Positions 8,760-17,635 of a stretch of 64,000 bases of DNA are shown one piece after another; the stretch's first letter is position 1, and every line of letters starts with the position of its first letter. The stretch spans positions 1,674,001 through 1,738,000 of the forward strand of contig OY969923.1 in assembly GCA_963704615.1 (NCBI GenBank), read 5' to 3'. The notes beneath the pieces are model-generated. The model searched no databases. It saw only the letters and a program-made list of their open reading frames with translations, and was not told the DNA's origin. Origin of the DNA: Bog-756 sp963704615. GTDB taxonomy: Bacteria > Actinomycetota > Acidimicrobiia > Acidimicrobiales > RAAP-2. Both the position numbers and the translations under genes were made by a program.

Positions 8760-9005
8760 CGCTAAATAGTGGCACGGTTGGGTAATACCAATACAGTGCT
8801 TTCGGGCACGCACTGGTGGTGTTGAGCGGTTCAGCGGCTCCAACCCGAGACTGGCGTCTCCCGCCCGCCGACCGTCAGTGCGAAACGTTCATAGCGAGAG
8901 TAATGAGGAGAGACCCTTGTACCACAACAGACGAAGGGGCAATCGCCAACCGGGTGCAGTCGGCTGTTGGTGCGGGCAGGGTGCCGACGCTTGGTGTCGG
9001 GCAGC

Positions 9006-9905
9006 ATGAGGCTGGACACGCCAGTGATGGCCGAGCTCATCGTCCAACCGGGCGAGTCGGCTGGGTTGAGCAACCGGAGTACCAAAGCCACCGAGGTGGA
9101 ATGGGGAGACTCAGAACATCGGAAGCTGGCTAAAGAGGATCTTCGAGAGTATGTCCGCGAGTTGACCAAGGCGCAGAGGCTCTTCTGGGCTAATGGCACC
9201 CACGCCCTCCTGGTGGTTCTCCAGGCCATGGACGCGGCTGGAAAGGACGGAACCATCAGGCACGTGATGTCGGGAGTCAATCCACAGGGTTGCAAGGTGG
9301 AGGCCTTCAAGCAGCCCTCTACCGAGGAGCTCGCCCACGATTTCCTCTGGCATGCAAACCGGGTGTTGCCTGAACGGGGCATGATTGGCATATTCAACCG
9401 CTCCTACTACGAGGAGGTCCTTGTTACCCGTGTGCACCCCGGGCTCCTCGATCGGGGGAAGGTCGGATCGGGGAAGCGTCCCTCCGAGCAACTGTGGCGC
9501 GATCGCTTCGAGGACATCAACGCCTTCGAACGCCATCTCGACCGGAATGGCACGACAATCGTCAAAGTCTTCTTGCACGTCTCCCGTGAGCAGCAGAGGA
9601 AGCGGTTTCTCAAACGACTGGATGTCCCCGACAAGAACTGGAAGTTTTCGGTCGACGATCTAGCCGAGCGCAAACACTGGGATGCCTATCAGAGCGCCTA
9701 CGAGGAAGCACTGACCGCGACGTCGACCCCGTGGGCTCCGTGGTTTGTGGTTCCGGCTGACCACAAGTACGCCCTTCGGGCCCTGGTCGGGGGGATCATC
9801 GTTGACGCCATCGGCCATCTGGACCTGCGACCCTCCGAGCTCAGTGCCGCCCAGCGTCGCACCTTGACCGAGGCCAAGGCCGACCTACTGGACGAGTTGG
9901 CTTGA
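9006..9905 (+). CDS. Polyphosphate kinase 2 (PPK2) family protein
   Basis: PPK2 enzymes phosphorylate nucleoside mono- or diphosphates with inorganic polyphosphate. The Walker A loop is DAAGKDGT (about residues 75-82), followed by GCKVEAFKQPS and the Walker B/lid segment GIFNRSYYEEVLVTRVHP near residue 127. The FNRSxYEDVLV-type lid resembles class III members, which can make ATP from AMP or ADP. Length (about 300) is normal. The start is ambiguous between ATG at 9006 and 9027; no strong ribosome binding site marks either. Soluble, no operon partner. A role in energy recovery during starvation is inferred. Confidence 0.9.
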   Translation: MRLDTPVMAELIVQPGESAGLSNRSTKATEVEWGDSEHRKLAKEDLREYVRELTKAQRLFWANGTHALLVVLQAMDAAGKDGTIRHVMSGVNPQGCKVEAFKQPSTEELAHDFLWHANRVLPERGMIGIFNRSYYEEVLVTRVHPGLLDRGKVGSGKRPSEQLWRDRFEDINAFERHLDRNGTTIVKVFLHVSREQQRKRFLKRLDVPDKNWKFSVDDLAERKHWDAYQSAYEEALTATSTPWAPWFVVPADHKYALRALVGGIIVDAIGHLDLRPSELSAAQRRTLTEAKADLLDELA

Positions 9906-10148
9906 TTGGCTCGCCGCCGGCCCCCACACCGAGGTGTGCGACTGCGTGCTGGAACGGACCCTCACGAAGTGGTTGGAATGGAAACCGGTATTGGGGCCGT
10001 CCTGGGAGGGCTCGACTGACCGTGTGACCTTGACTGACCGGCGTGGCCCCTCGATCGCTTCGCCGGAGTCGTAAGTGCTCCCCGATGAGCGTGTGGCTAT
10101 GCTTCGAAGCCGTATCATCGTTCCGCCGGACAAGACGGGATCGACTTC

Positions 10149-10553
10149 ATGGTGGCCCAACACTTCGCCTACGCAATCGACAAACGATATTTGCCGTTGT
10201 TGGTACCCTTCGGCTTGCGTGGATCAAAAGATGGCGTGACGCTCACCGACGAAGATTCCTTCTTGGCTACCTTTGGATTCTTCAAGCTGGCGACGCCGTT
10301 GACTAACATCACCGGTGCGCACATCACTCGGAATTACCGCTGGTGGACCGCATTAGGGGTTCGGGCTTCACGAGTAGACGACGGCTTGACCTTTGGAACA
10401 AACCATGCTGGGGGCGTGTGCATTCACTTCGATCAAAAGGTACCGTCACCACTTCGCCGAAGTGGTCACTCTGCGCTGACTGTAACTGTCGCCGACCTCG
10501 AGGGGCTGACGAACACGTTGGGAGTGGACGACGACGGACCGCCGACTCCGTGA
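10149..10553 (+). CDS. Conserved hypothetical protein
   Basis: This 134-residue protein reads FAYAIDKRYLPLLVPFGLRG, then TPLTNITGAHITRNYRWW and a closing VTVADLEGL. I know the pattern from small actinobacterial hypothetical proteins but can name no function. It resembles a compact beta-rich domain without catalytic motif, signal peptide or membrane helix. The ATG at 10149 has only a weak ACGGGA upstream. It is convergent with the universal stress protein gene. Confidence 0.62.
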   Translation: MVAQHFAYAIDKRYLPLLVPFGLRGSKDGVTLTDEDSFLATFGFFKLATPLTNITGAHITRNYRWWTALGVRASRVDDGLTFGTNHAGGVCIHFDQKVPSPLRRSGHSALTVTVADLEGLTNTLGVDDDGPPTP

Positions 10554-10773
10554 ACGGCGGGAGTGGATCGGTAACGAAATGCTCCCGGAATACCTGCAGG
10601 AAGCGCGCTCGGGCTGCCGTGACCCTCGTCTCGACTTCCTTGACTATCCCGAGCATCTCCCGGCTTGACGACGCCCGACCCTGAGCCCCGGATCCTGGCG
10701 AAACGGCCGCCGACAGATTTGCCTGGTCACCGGGCACGCGCCACCATGACGCCCTTCACGGACAGAACAACTG

Positions 10774-11259
10774 TCAATCGTTGCCCGCGGCGTGCTCTGG
10801 AGCAATGAGGATCGGGCGTCGGGTATGCGATGCCAGAGTGTGGGAGACGCTGCCAAGAAGAGTGCTCCGCAGCAGGCCACGACCCCGTTGGCCACACACG
10901 ACCAAGCGAGCAGAGAGGTCCTCGGCTGTGTCCAAGATGGCCTTGGGAATCCCTTCGAAGGACTCCCTGACCATTGGTGAAGCCTTATATCCTTGCTCGC
11001 TCGCCCGCAGCGCTCCCTCTTCCGCTACTGACCGTGCATACGACTCTTCCTCGGCATCCAGGTCTTCGCCGCCTGTCGTGGTGCCCACCGCGAAGGCGCC
11101 GGCGAGCGCCAAGCGCGTTGCGACGGTTTCCCAAACCGTAAGCACAACAGCGTCCACTGGTCGGTTGATCACCTTCACCGCGGCTCTCATGGCTTCTCGC
11201 GATCCGTCTGACCCGTCGAAGCAGAACAGCACGGGACCATCTTGGCTTCCTTCCGTCAT
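10774..11259 (-). CDS. Universal stress protein (UspA family)
   Basis: The 161-residue protein starts GPVLFCFDGSDGSREAMRAA, the first strand and Asp of the USP fold. It ends with the nucleotide-binding signature GQRGRGLLRSTLLGSVSHTLA and PILIAPEH. The Gx2Gx9G(S) pattern predicts ATP binding. USPs accumulate under starvation, hypoxia or oxidative stress. AAGGGGAAA lies upstream of the ATG at 11259. Single-domain form; it follows the peroxiredoxin-like gene on the same strand after 242 bases, so co-expression is possible but unproven. Confidence 0.93.
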   Translation of the reverse strand: MTEGSQDGPVLFCFDGSDGSREAMRAAVKVINRPVDAVVLTVWETVATRLALAGAFAVGTTTGGEDLDAEEESYARSVAEEGALRASEQGYKASPMVRESFEGIPKAILDTAEDLSARLVVCGQRGRGLLRSTLLGSVSHTLASHTRRPILIAPEHAAGND

Positions 11260-11501
11260 GACACTTTCCCCTTAACTCTTTGCGAAGTCTCGGACGCCTC
11301 CGAGCCCGACAATACAAGCGGGTCATCTCGTTGTTTCCCGGCCCCTCGATCCGTCAGATACCCGAGCCGCATTCTCGTCCAATTATTCGCAGATCGAGGT
11401 TCGCACCGAGACCAGCTACCCCTTTTTGCTCTAGCTCCTAGCTCGGGCAACCACCCTCCACGTGAGTCCGCCTGACCAGCGCCGGCAGGCCACACATGCG
11501 G

Positions 11502-12104
11502 CTATGACTGGTACGAGGTCGGCGTCGATTGAGGAGACTGCTTGTTCCATCCGTGAAAGCTTGAGTAATCGCCTGCATCCCAGGCCTGGCGCAGCCCCGG
11601 CGTGCTCAGGTCCCAGTCGGGGCGGATCTCGCTCGACGCAGCGCACAAGTCGCGCCAGAGGGCGTAGAACGACGGGCGTCCCCAGAACCAGTATCCGTTG
11701 TAGATACTGTGAACCACCAGTCCCGGCTTGAGCACAAGCGTGTGGGGGATCATCGGGTTGTGCTCGGGGTCGGTGTACTCCTGGATGTCGAGGTCCTGCT
11801 GAATCGTCCGAGCGGGATCGGAGAGGAAGGTCCATTGGGCGCCGACTGAGGCGCGGAACTCTTGTGTCGTGTGGTGATCGTCGGTCGAGATCGTGACGAT
11901 CTGGGTGTAGGCGACGGCAACCTTCGGATAGTTTGCAGCGAGCTCCAGGTGCTGCTGGTGCTCCTTCGGACAGTAATTGCCCCGCGCCAACGTAAGGACC
12001 AGCGGGTCGTCGCCTTGAAGTTCGCTGAGCTTGCGCACTGTGTCGGTGTGATCCGGCAGGGCGTAATCGGGGAAGGTACCGCCGGGTCTGATGTCAGATC
12101 GCAT
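11502..12104 (-). CDS. Peroxiredoxin-like (AhpC/TSA fold) protein
   Basis: The sequence follows the redoxin fold: PGGTFPDYALPDHTD, then LVLTLARGNYCPKEHQQH with one candidate peroxidatic Cys at residue 45, and WTFLSDPARTIQQDLDIQEYTDP. The usual PxxxTxxC is replaced by ARGNYC, as in the redoxin-like proteins annotated near AhpC/TSA. No resolving Cys is evident nearby, suggesting a 1-Cys or thiol-assisted mechanism. AAGGAGG stands nine bases before the ATG. The C-terminal part (GYWFWGRPSFYALWRDL) is typical of this subgroup. It probably reduces peroxides in the cytoplasm. Confidence 0.82.
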   Translation of the reverse strand: MRSDIRPGGTFPDYALPDHTDTVRKLSELQGDDPLVLTLARGNYCPKEHQQHLELAANYPKVAVAYTQIVTISTDDHHTTQEFRASVGAQWTFLSDPARTIQQDLDIQEYTDPEHNPMIPHTLVLKPGLVVHSIYNGYWFWGRPSFYALWRDLCAASSEIRPDWDLSTPGLRQAWDAGDYSSFHGWNKQSPQSTPTSYQS

Positions 12105-12455
12105 GGATCACTGCCTCCTTCGTCGCCCCAAGCGCGCAACTTACGCGATGGAGTCGAGCCCGTCCTGCCTAGCGACGGGTGAGCTTGTCGTCACAAGGAT
12201 ATCCTTCGCGACCTCCACGTCACCAGGGACCGGCGGGCTGCGAGCGACCCGGTTCGAGTGCCGAAATCAGTCCCTATTCGCGGCCGGGCAGTTCTTGGGC
12301 CTCAAGAGGTCATCGGAATCTGTCATTGGTCGCCAGCCGCTCGGCAATAGGCCCTGGACTTGGACGACAAGCAGCGCGAAGGTTGTGCGGAGGCGAGCTG
12401 CCGTGGGCAGGGCAGTGGTTGTCGGCCCCGACGGAGAGCAGTTGCGCTCGTGGAG
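12105..12455. other. 351-base divergent intergenic region
   Basis: Lies between the divergent redoxin and glycosylase genes. I recognise no coding remnant or defined regulatory element. It must hold both promoters. Confidence 0.4.
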
Positions 12456-13139
12456 ATGAGTTGCGAAGGGGGAACGGTGGGGGCCCAGCCTCAGACGCTT
12501 AAGCGACGGTTTTACGAGCGGCCCGCCGAGCTGGTTGCTGGCAGTCTCATCGGAAAGGTCTTCTCGTATGGACCGCTCAGCGGTCGCATCGTCGAGGTGG
12601 AAGCATACGATGAGAGCGAGCCGGCGAGCCGAGGCTTCTCAGGATTGCGAAAGAGCAACGCGACGTTATTCGGTCCAGCTGGACGCCTCGAGGTATACCT
12701 TTCCTACGGGATCAACTACCTGGCCAATGTGGTGTGCCAGCCGGTTGGCGTCGGATCCGGCGTTCTTATTCGAGCGTTGGAGCCGCTCAGCGGTGTTGAA
12801 GTCATGAGGGTTAACCGAGGCGATCCCAAAGACCCCGACAATCGACTGTGTAGCGGTCCTGGTCGTCTCTGCAAGGCGTTTGATCTGAGTCGGACTGACA
12901 ACAATACGGACCTTGTTGTTGGGAAGGTTCGCATACTTGATGATGGTGTTGCGCCTCCGTACGCCAGAAGCGCTCGAGTTGGTATTTCGGTGGGACAAGA
13001 CCTCGAATGGCGGTTCTATGTTGCGGACAATCCGAGCGTCTCTGTGCCGCGAGTTGCAAAAAAGCGCATGGGGGCGGCTTCACCATCACCGGCGCTGAAT
13101 TCCCGATCATCGCAACATCGGCTGCAGACTCCGTCGTGA
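12456..13139 (+). CDS. mpg: DNA-3-methyladenine glycosylase (Mpg/AAG family)
   Basis: AAG-type glycosylases excise alkylated purines to start base excision repair. The family core is clear: LKRRFYERPAELVAGSLIGK, RIVEVEAYDESEPAS (catalytic Glu in VEAY, residue 49), TLFGPAGRLEVYLSYGINY, LIRALEPL, and LCSGPGRLCKAF. The His that stacks on the flipped base in human AAG is Arg here (PASR in place of xASH), an unusual change. ATG at 12456 is used here; a GTG at 12477 with GAAGGGGGA upstream is a good alternative and is closer to the family start. Length about 220 is normal. Confidence 0.9.
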   Translation: MSCEGGTVGAQPQTLKRRFYERPAELVAGSLIGKVFSYGPLSGRIVEVEAYDESEPASRGFSGLRKSNATLFGPAGRLEVYLSYGINYLANVVCQPVGVGSGVLIRALEPLSGVEVMRVNRGDPKDPDNRLCSGPGRLCKAFDLSRTDNNTDLVVGKVRILDDGVAPPYARSARVGISVGQDLEWRFYVADNPSVSVPRVAKKRMGAASPSPALNSRSSQHRLQTPS

Positions 13140-13204
13140 GCGGGGTACCAGTCCTGACCAGTAGAGGTTCCTGACCGACCTTCAACACGAAAGGACGAAA
13201 TTCG

Positions 13205-13729
13205 ATGTTCACATACCCCGAGGCGCCCACCAGCAGCGAAGGCTCTGTCGAGATCGGTCCGCCTCCGTATTATCACCGGTCGGACTGCAACATCTGCCGG
13301 CAGCAAGACGGCCTGAAAACGGGATCCAAGCTCCTGGACGGACCCCGCCCCGAGGGCTACATCGTCGAGGGTGAGCACTTTCTCGTCGAGCACGCACCGC
13401 TGAAGTCGTCCAGCGCAGGAACGGTCGTCGTCCAGGCGAGGCGGCATCTGTTGGATTTCGGTGAAATGACGCTCACCGAAAGCACCGAGTTCGGGTCCCT
13501 TCTCCATCGGCTCGTTCCGGCGGTCAAGGCCGCCACCGGAGTCGAGCGGGTCTACTACCTGGCGTTGATGGAGCGCGTGGCCCATTTCCATCTCTGGCTC
13601 GTCCCGAAGAAGAACGAAGGAGAACTTCGAGGACTGGACTACCTGGCGCAACAGCCCCCTCTCACGGCCTCGTTGAGCGATGCAGAAGCGATGTCGCAGA
13701 AGATCCGAGCTGAGTTCGAGGCGTCTTGA
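13205..13729 (+). CDS. HIT-family hydrolase
   Basis: HIT proteins hydrolyse dinucleoside polyphosphates or related nucleotides. This 174-residue protein has a possible zinc-type CxxC (CNICR) near residue 37, the strand GTVVVQARRHLLDF, and the catalytic triad region VAHFHLWLVPK near residues 124-134. The canonical HxHxHxx is HxHxW here, so the third His is missing. The first two, one of which is normally the nucleophile, are kept. The gene follows the glycosylase after 65 bases on the same strand and may share its transcript. Confidence 0.8.
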   Translation: MFTYPEAPTSSEGSVEIGPPPYYHRSDCNICRQQDGLKTGSKLLDGPRPEGYIVEGEHFLVEHAPLKSSSAGTVVVQARRHLLDFGEMTLTESTEFGSLLHRLVPAVKAATGVERVYYLALMERVAHFHLWLVPKKNEGELRGLDYLAQQPPLTASLSDAEAMSQKIRAEFEAS

Positions 13730-13810
13730 AGACGGCGAGGGAATAGGAGATTAGCGTCGGTGCCAGCCTGTTCTCGACCAGAGACACAGTTCCCTGGGCA
13801 GAGGCCGGTA

Positions 13811-15331
13811 TCACTGTTGACTCAACCTCAAGGCATTGGCAAGACGTGCGCTCTGAGTCCTGGGAACGTTCGAAAAAGCGAGGTCGCTGGCCAGGCCTGA
13901 CGTTAGGGAATGATCCCCGGGTCGTGCGGAAGGACCTTGTACCGGGTGTTGTCGGCCGATGCCGAGGACCGCGACGCCGCTTAAGGCAGCCATCAGGGCG
14001 CAGTAGAACCACAAGTGACGGCTCGAGGTCATGGCGGCGTTCAGCGACTGGGGGTTCCCGAGGATGACCACCAAGGTGGCCACCCCCACAGCGCCGCCGA
14101 CTTGGCGAGCGGTCTGGTTCACGGCGCTTCCCACGGCGAAACGTTCGGGATGGAGCGAAGAGACCGCCGCGGCCCCAAGCACCGGGAACGTGAGCCCGAT
14201 CCCGAGCCCGGTCAGCAAGGTGGCCGGTAGCCACTGGGTCAGGTACTCGGGTTGTAGCCCGACCCGCAGGCCGTAGAGGAGCAATCCGGCCACGAAGAAT
14301 GTGAGCCCGACGATCATCACCGGACGAAAGCCATATTTGGTGGCCAGCTTCCCCGCTGGCCCGGACACCACTGCCACCACGATCGGACCTGGGGTAACCG
14401 AGAGCCCGGCCCGAAGGATTGAGTAGTGCCACACGCCGGTCAGAAACAGGATATTGCCGAGCAACATGGCGAAGAAACCCATGGCATAGAGCAACGTGGC
14501 CAGGTTGGCAAAGGTGAAGGACCGAACCTCGAACAAGCTGAGGTCGAGGACCGGCTCGACATGACGCCGACAGTGACGGACAAAAGCGGCGGCCAGAACG
14601 AGAGCCCCGAGGAACGACAACAGGACTCGGGCGCTGGTCCAGCCCCAGCTCGGACCCTCGGAGATGCCGAGAACCAGCGCGGCCACTGAAACGCTCACCA
14701 GCACCACTCCGAGATAGTCGGGACGAGGGTGGGTCGTGTCGGCTCGGTGAGCCATCAGCACTCGTCGGCCAGTCACGTAAGCGATCGCCCCCACGGGCAG
14801 GTTGACAAAGAAGGCCCAACGCCATCCGCCCACCGTGATGAGAGCGGCACCCAATGAGGGGCCGGTGGCCACGGCCAGAGCACCGACCCCGGCCCAGAGG
14901 GCCACTATTTGCGACCGCCGCTCGGGTCCGAATGCAGCAAGAAGCAACCCGAGCGAGGAGGGCAGTAAGGCGGCGGCCCCGGCACCCTGGATGAGTCGTC
15001 CGACGACGAGCACAGCAACGGTCGGAGCCAGCCCACACAGCGCAGATCCGAGTGTGAAGATGCCGAGCCCAACGAAAAACACTTTTCGCTTGCTGATCCG
15101 GTCGGCCGTTCGACCACCGGTAACGAGCAGCGAGGCGAAGACGATGGCGTAGCCGGTGATCACCCAGGCCAGGGCGGCTCGGCTGTCGTGGGGAAATGAG
15201 CGTTCCAGGGCCGGGAAGGCCACGTTCACGATCGAGAGATCGAGCGACGCCATGAAGGCACCCAGGGCGGTCACGAAGAAGATGGCACCTCGGTGGATCG
15301 TCGGGGAGACCACCTCAACGAGTTCACTCAT
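13811..15331 (-). CDS. MFS multidrug exporter, DHA2 (14-helix) family
   Basis: From the ATG at 15331 (MSELVEVVS) this 506-residue integral membrane protein shows the DHA2 pattern. There is FMASLDLSIVNVAFPALE in helix 1, WVITGYAIVFASLLVTGGRTADR with the A-motif, and GPSLGAALITVGGWRWAFFVNLPVG as motif C. About 14 helices follow. It should export drugs or metabolites with protons. A candidate leaderless promoter lies directly upstream (TTGCAT, 17 bp, TACAGT, seven bases to ATG). It diverges from an HxlR regulator that very likely controls it. Confidence 0.93.
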   Translation of the reverse strand: MSELVEVVSPTIHRGAIFFVTALGAFMASLDLSIVNVAFPALERSFPHDSRAALAWVITGYAIVFASLLVTGGRTADRISKRKVFFVGLGIFTLGSALCGLAPTVAVLVVGRLIQGAGAAALLPSSLGLLLAAFGPERRSQIVALWAGVGALAVATGPSLGAALITVGGWRWAFFVNLPVGAIAYVTGRRVLMAHRADTTHPRPDYLGVVLVSVSVAALVLGISEGPSWGWTSARVLLSFLGALVLAAAFVRHCRRHVEPVLDLSLFEVRSFTFANLATLLYAMGFFAMLLGNILFLTGVWHYSILRAGLSVTPGPIVVAVVSGPAGKLATKYGFRPVMIVGLTFFVAGLLLYGLRVGLQPEYLTQWLPATLLTGLGIGLTFPVLGAAAVSSLHPERFAVGSAVNQTARQVGGAVGVATLVVILGNPQSLNAAMTSSRHLWFYCALMAALSGVAVLGIGRQHPVQGPSARPGDHSLTSGLASDLAFSNVPRTQSARLANALRLSQQ

Positions 15332-15338
15332 AGAACGG

Positions 15339-15378
15339 ACTGTAGGGGATTGCGTTCCATAATGCAACCCACTAGTCT
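15339..15378. promoter_or_regulatory. Mirror-image divergent leaderless promoters with shared operator
   Basis: Plus strand: -35 TTGCGT (15350-15355), 17-bp spacer, -10 TAGTCT (15373-15378), then seven bases to GTG 15386. Minus strand: -35 TTGCAT (15367-15362), 17-bp spacer, -10 TACAGT (15344-15339), then seven bases to ATG 15331. The two -35 boxes face each other and form the inverted repeat TTGCGTTCCATAATGCAA, centred near 15358.5. One bound HxlR dimer there would block both promoters. Both start codons fall at the predicted transcription start. Confidence 0.68.
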
Positions 15379-15385
15379 CTACGCT

Positions 15386-15862
15386 GTGGAACGAAAGAGC
15401 TTCGCCGACATGCACTGTTCGGTGGCCCAGTGCCTCGAGGTCGTGGGCGAGTGGTGGTCGATGTTGATCCTGCGAGACGTGTTCTTAGGGGTGACCCGCT
15501 TTGACGGCTTCCAAGAGCGTCTGGGGATCTCGCGCAACATCTTGAACCAGCGGCTCAGCCACCTTCTCGAGTCCGGCGTCCTCGAGAAGGTGCGCTACAG
15601 CGACCATCCGCCCCGCTACGACTATCGGCTCACCGACAAGGGCCGTGACCTGTGGCCGGTTCTCACCGCCATGCGCCAGTGGGGTGACCGTCATGCCGCA
15701 CCCGATGGGCCACCCCTTCAGGTCACCCACAAGGCCTGCGGCCACATCTCCGACGCGGTCTTTGTGTGCTCTGAGTGTGGCGAGCGCCTTGAGGCGAGAG
15801 ACGTCCGCGCCGCCCCTGGCCCCGGTGCGGTCGAGCCCATCGTCGGTACAAGGAAACCATGA
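15386..15862 (+). CDS. HxlR-family winged-helix transcriptional regulator
   Basis: Starting at GTG 15386 the protein begins MERKSFADMHCSVAQCLEVV, the standard HxlR opening with its conserved Cys. This is followed by GEWWSMLILRDVFLG, FDGFQERLGISRNILNQRLSHLLESG (recognition helix) and the wing YDYRLTDKGRDLWPV. A C-terminal tail contains CSECG, possibly a small metal-binding knuckle with the upstream Cys (KACGH). It is expected to repress the divergent DHA2 exporter and itself, responding to a redox or ligand signal. An ATG at 15362 is in frame but would place the start upstream of the -10 box. Confidence 0.9.
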   Translation: MERKSFADMHCSVAQCLEVVGEWWSMLILRDVFLGVTRFDGFQERLGISRNILNQRLSHLLESGVLEKVRYSDHPPRYDYRLTDKGRDLWPVLTAMRQWGDRHAAPDGPPLQVTHKACGHISDAVFVCSECGERLEARDVRAAPGPGAVEPIVGTRKP

Positions 15863-16027
15863 CGGTCGCCCGTGACAAGGGACCGCATCAGGCGGCAATG
15901 TGCCTCACGGGCGGGGGAGCGGTTGGTCGAAAGCACCGTTATACCCATGGCGACCCAGGTCGAGAGTTGCAAATCCATCCTGAACCGATGCTTGAGTGGT
16001 TCGACCAGCACACGTCTTGAGCTCGCG

Positions 16028-16432
16028 TCAATCGGCCGTGGTACGCACCGCCTCTATATGTATTGGCAAGTCCTGCATATGCTCTTTCAACCAGTCAGCA
16101 GGATGAAGGAAAAAAAAGCTCTGTGGCTCGTAGCCGGGGCAAGCCACTGTCACTTTGCCACGAAGCGCGAGCGACTGCACGACGGGGATGTGTGGAACCC
16201 AGTCTCCTGGTCCGATCGTGACTTTCGCTACGTCCTTGGAACACTCCCACGAGTGTTCACCGGTGACTCGTTCGACGACGGATGGTCGAAACATGATCCG
16301 TTGATCCGTCACGAGGAGGTGCCTGCCAACGGGACGACTATTCTCATCTCCCCATTCAGTCCAGGCACTCCACAGAAGGGTTTCACCGCTCTTCAGTTCT
16401 GGGTGACCATGGTCATGCGCTATGTGTGACAA
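16028..16432 (-). CDS. Small PH/GRAM-like domain protein
   Basis: A 134-residue soluble protein with LKSGETLLWSAWTEWG, HLLVTDQRIMFRPSV and LALRGKVTVACPG. The GExLLW...LLVTDxRxxF pattern is that of bacterial PH-like or GRAM-like domains, which bind lipids or proteins at the membrane. A tail FFLHPADWLKEHMQDL follows. No catalytic motif. The ATG at 16432 is the only obvious start. Function unknown; it stands alone between the HxlR gene and an adenylate-kinase paralogue. Confidence 0.7.
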   Translation of the reverse strand: MSHIAHDHGHPELKSGETLLWSAWTEWGDENSRPVGRHLLVTDQRIMFRPSVVERVTGEHSWECSKDVAKVTIGPGDWVPHIPVVQSLALRGKVTVACPGYEPQSFFFLHPADWLKEHMQDLPIHIEAVRTTAD

Positions 16433-16830
16433 CTATCCTCCCTCCTTCGACCGGAGCAACAAGGGCTTGGCGTTCCTGAGAAGGATCCCTCGAATGGATG
16501 CCATCCGTGGTACTCCCCTTCTCCACGTCGCCAGCCGTCTCCATTTGCTTCCGTCGTATGACTGAACCATTTGAGCTGGTGGAGGCCGGTGGGTCGACCC
16601 GACAGCGACGACCGACGGCAGGTCTTTCCTGTAGACCTGCTCACCCCCTATACCCTCCCTCCCACGATTCATACGAGCCATCCCAAGGCTGATACCAGAT
16701 CTGGAGGAACCGACGGAGGTCGCCCGACGAGGACTCCTCGGGTGATGGACAGGCGGACCCAACGATTGGGCGTTCTCTGGGCCGGATCAGGGCGGCCGAG
16801 GTGATCCTGCAGCAAAGGCTCAGCGGTTGA
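16433..16830. other. 398-base intergenic region
   Basis: I find no recognisable protein in any frame and no clear repeat. The frames present have composition and length expected by chance in GC-rich DNA. It should carry the promoter for the PH-like gene. Confidence 0.4.
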
Positions 16831-17424
16831 TCACAAGTCGCCGGGGATCTGGGTTTGAAGCTCATCGAGGGCACGAGTGATTTCACTGAACACGTCTTCC
16901 ACGGGCTGCTCGCCATGGATGTCCAAGAGTATTCCGCGTCTCGCGTAGAAGTCGAGGAGCGGCTCCGTCTGAGTCTCGAATACCTTGAAACGGCGGGCGA
17001 TCGTAACCTCATCGTCGTCTGCACGGTCTTCTCGGCCTGCGCGGGCTCGAAGCCGCTGGCGCAGTACGTCATGACCGACTCGGAGATAAACGACAGCCTG
17101 GAGCTCGATGTCTTCGATCTCTTGTGCCACCGAGTACGCCACCTCTGCCTGGCCAAGGGTCCTCGGGAAGCCATCCAGCACGTAGCCACCATTGCGAGCC
17201 GCCTCAAGAACCGGCAGAGACAACGTCTCGAAAACCAACTCGTCAGGCACGAGATCACCGCGCTCGAGATAGTCGGCCGCAACCCTCCCAATCTTCGTGC
17301 CACGGGTGATCTCGGCACGCAACAATGCCCCGCTCGACAAAAGGGCGATTCCGTAATGAGCAGCGAGCTTCGTCGCCTGCGTGCTCTTTCCAGCACCCGG
17401 ATAGGCCACCAGCAAGACGCGCAT
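16831..17424 (-). CDS. Adenylate-kinase-like protein (short-LID paralogue)
   Basis: The protein has the P-loop PGAGKSTQATKLAAHYGI, then LLSSGALLRAEI, GGYVLDGFPRTLGQAEV and a short LID segment ending FKVFETQTEPLLDFY. This matches NMP kinases that interconvert AMP/ATP with ADP. In true adenylate kinases the P-loop is GPPGAGKGTQ; here it is AYPGAGKSTQ, suggesting a diverged paralogue. Gene context also differs from the usual secY-adk-map cluster. Length 197 suits the short-LID actinobacterial type. Whether it phosphorylates AMP or another monophosphate is not clear. Confidence 0.85.
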   Translation of the reverse strand: MRVLLVAYPGAGKSTQATKLAAHYGIALLSSGALLRAEITRGTKIGRVAADYLERGDLVPDELVFETLSLPVLEAARNGGYVLDGFPRTLGQAEVAYSVAQEIEDIELQAVVYLRVGHDVLRQRLRARAGREDRADDDEVTIARRFKVFETQTEPLLDFYARRGILLDIHGEQPVEDVFSEITRALDELQTQIPGDL

Positions 17425-17635
17425 AACGCCACACTATGGTGAGATTCGGTCTCGGTGAGGGCGGCCACGGCACCCATGACTGAGCCGGGTAAACCGCCGG
17501 CGAACTGCGTCTTCGTCTGTGGCGACGACGCACCGGCGCCACGGCCACGGTCAATGTTCACGTGGCAGATCTCGGGTGGCTCGACGGGCCGACCCAGCCA
17601 CGCCCCCGCACCCGTGCCCGTCTCCGGCCGGGTGC

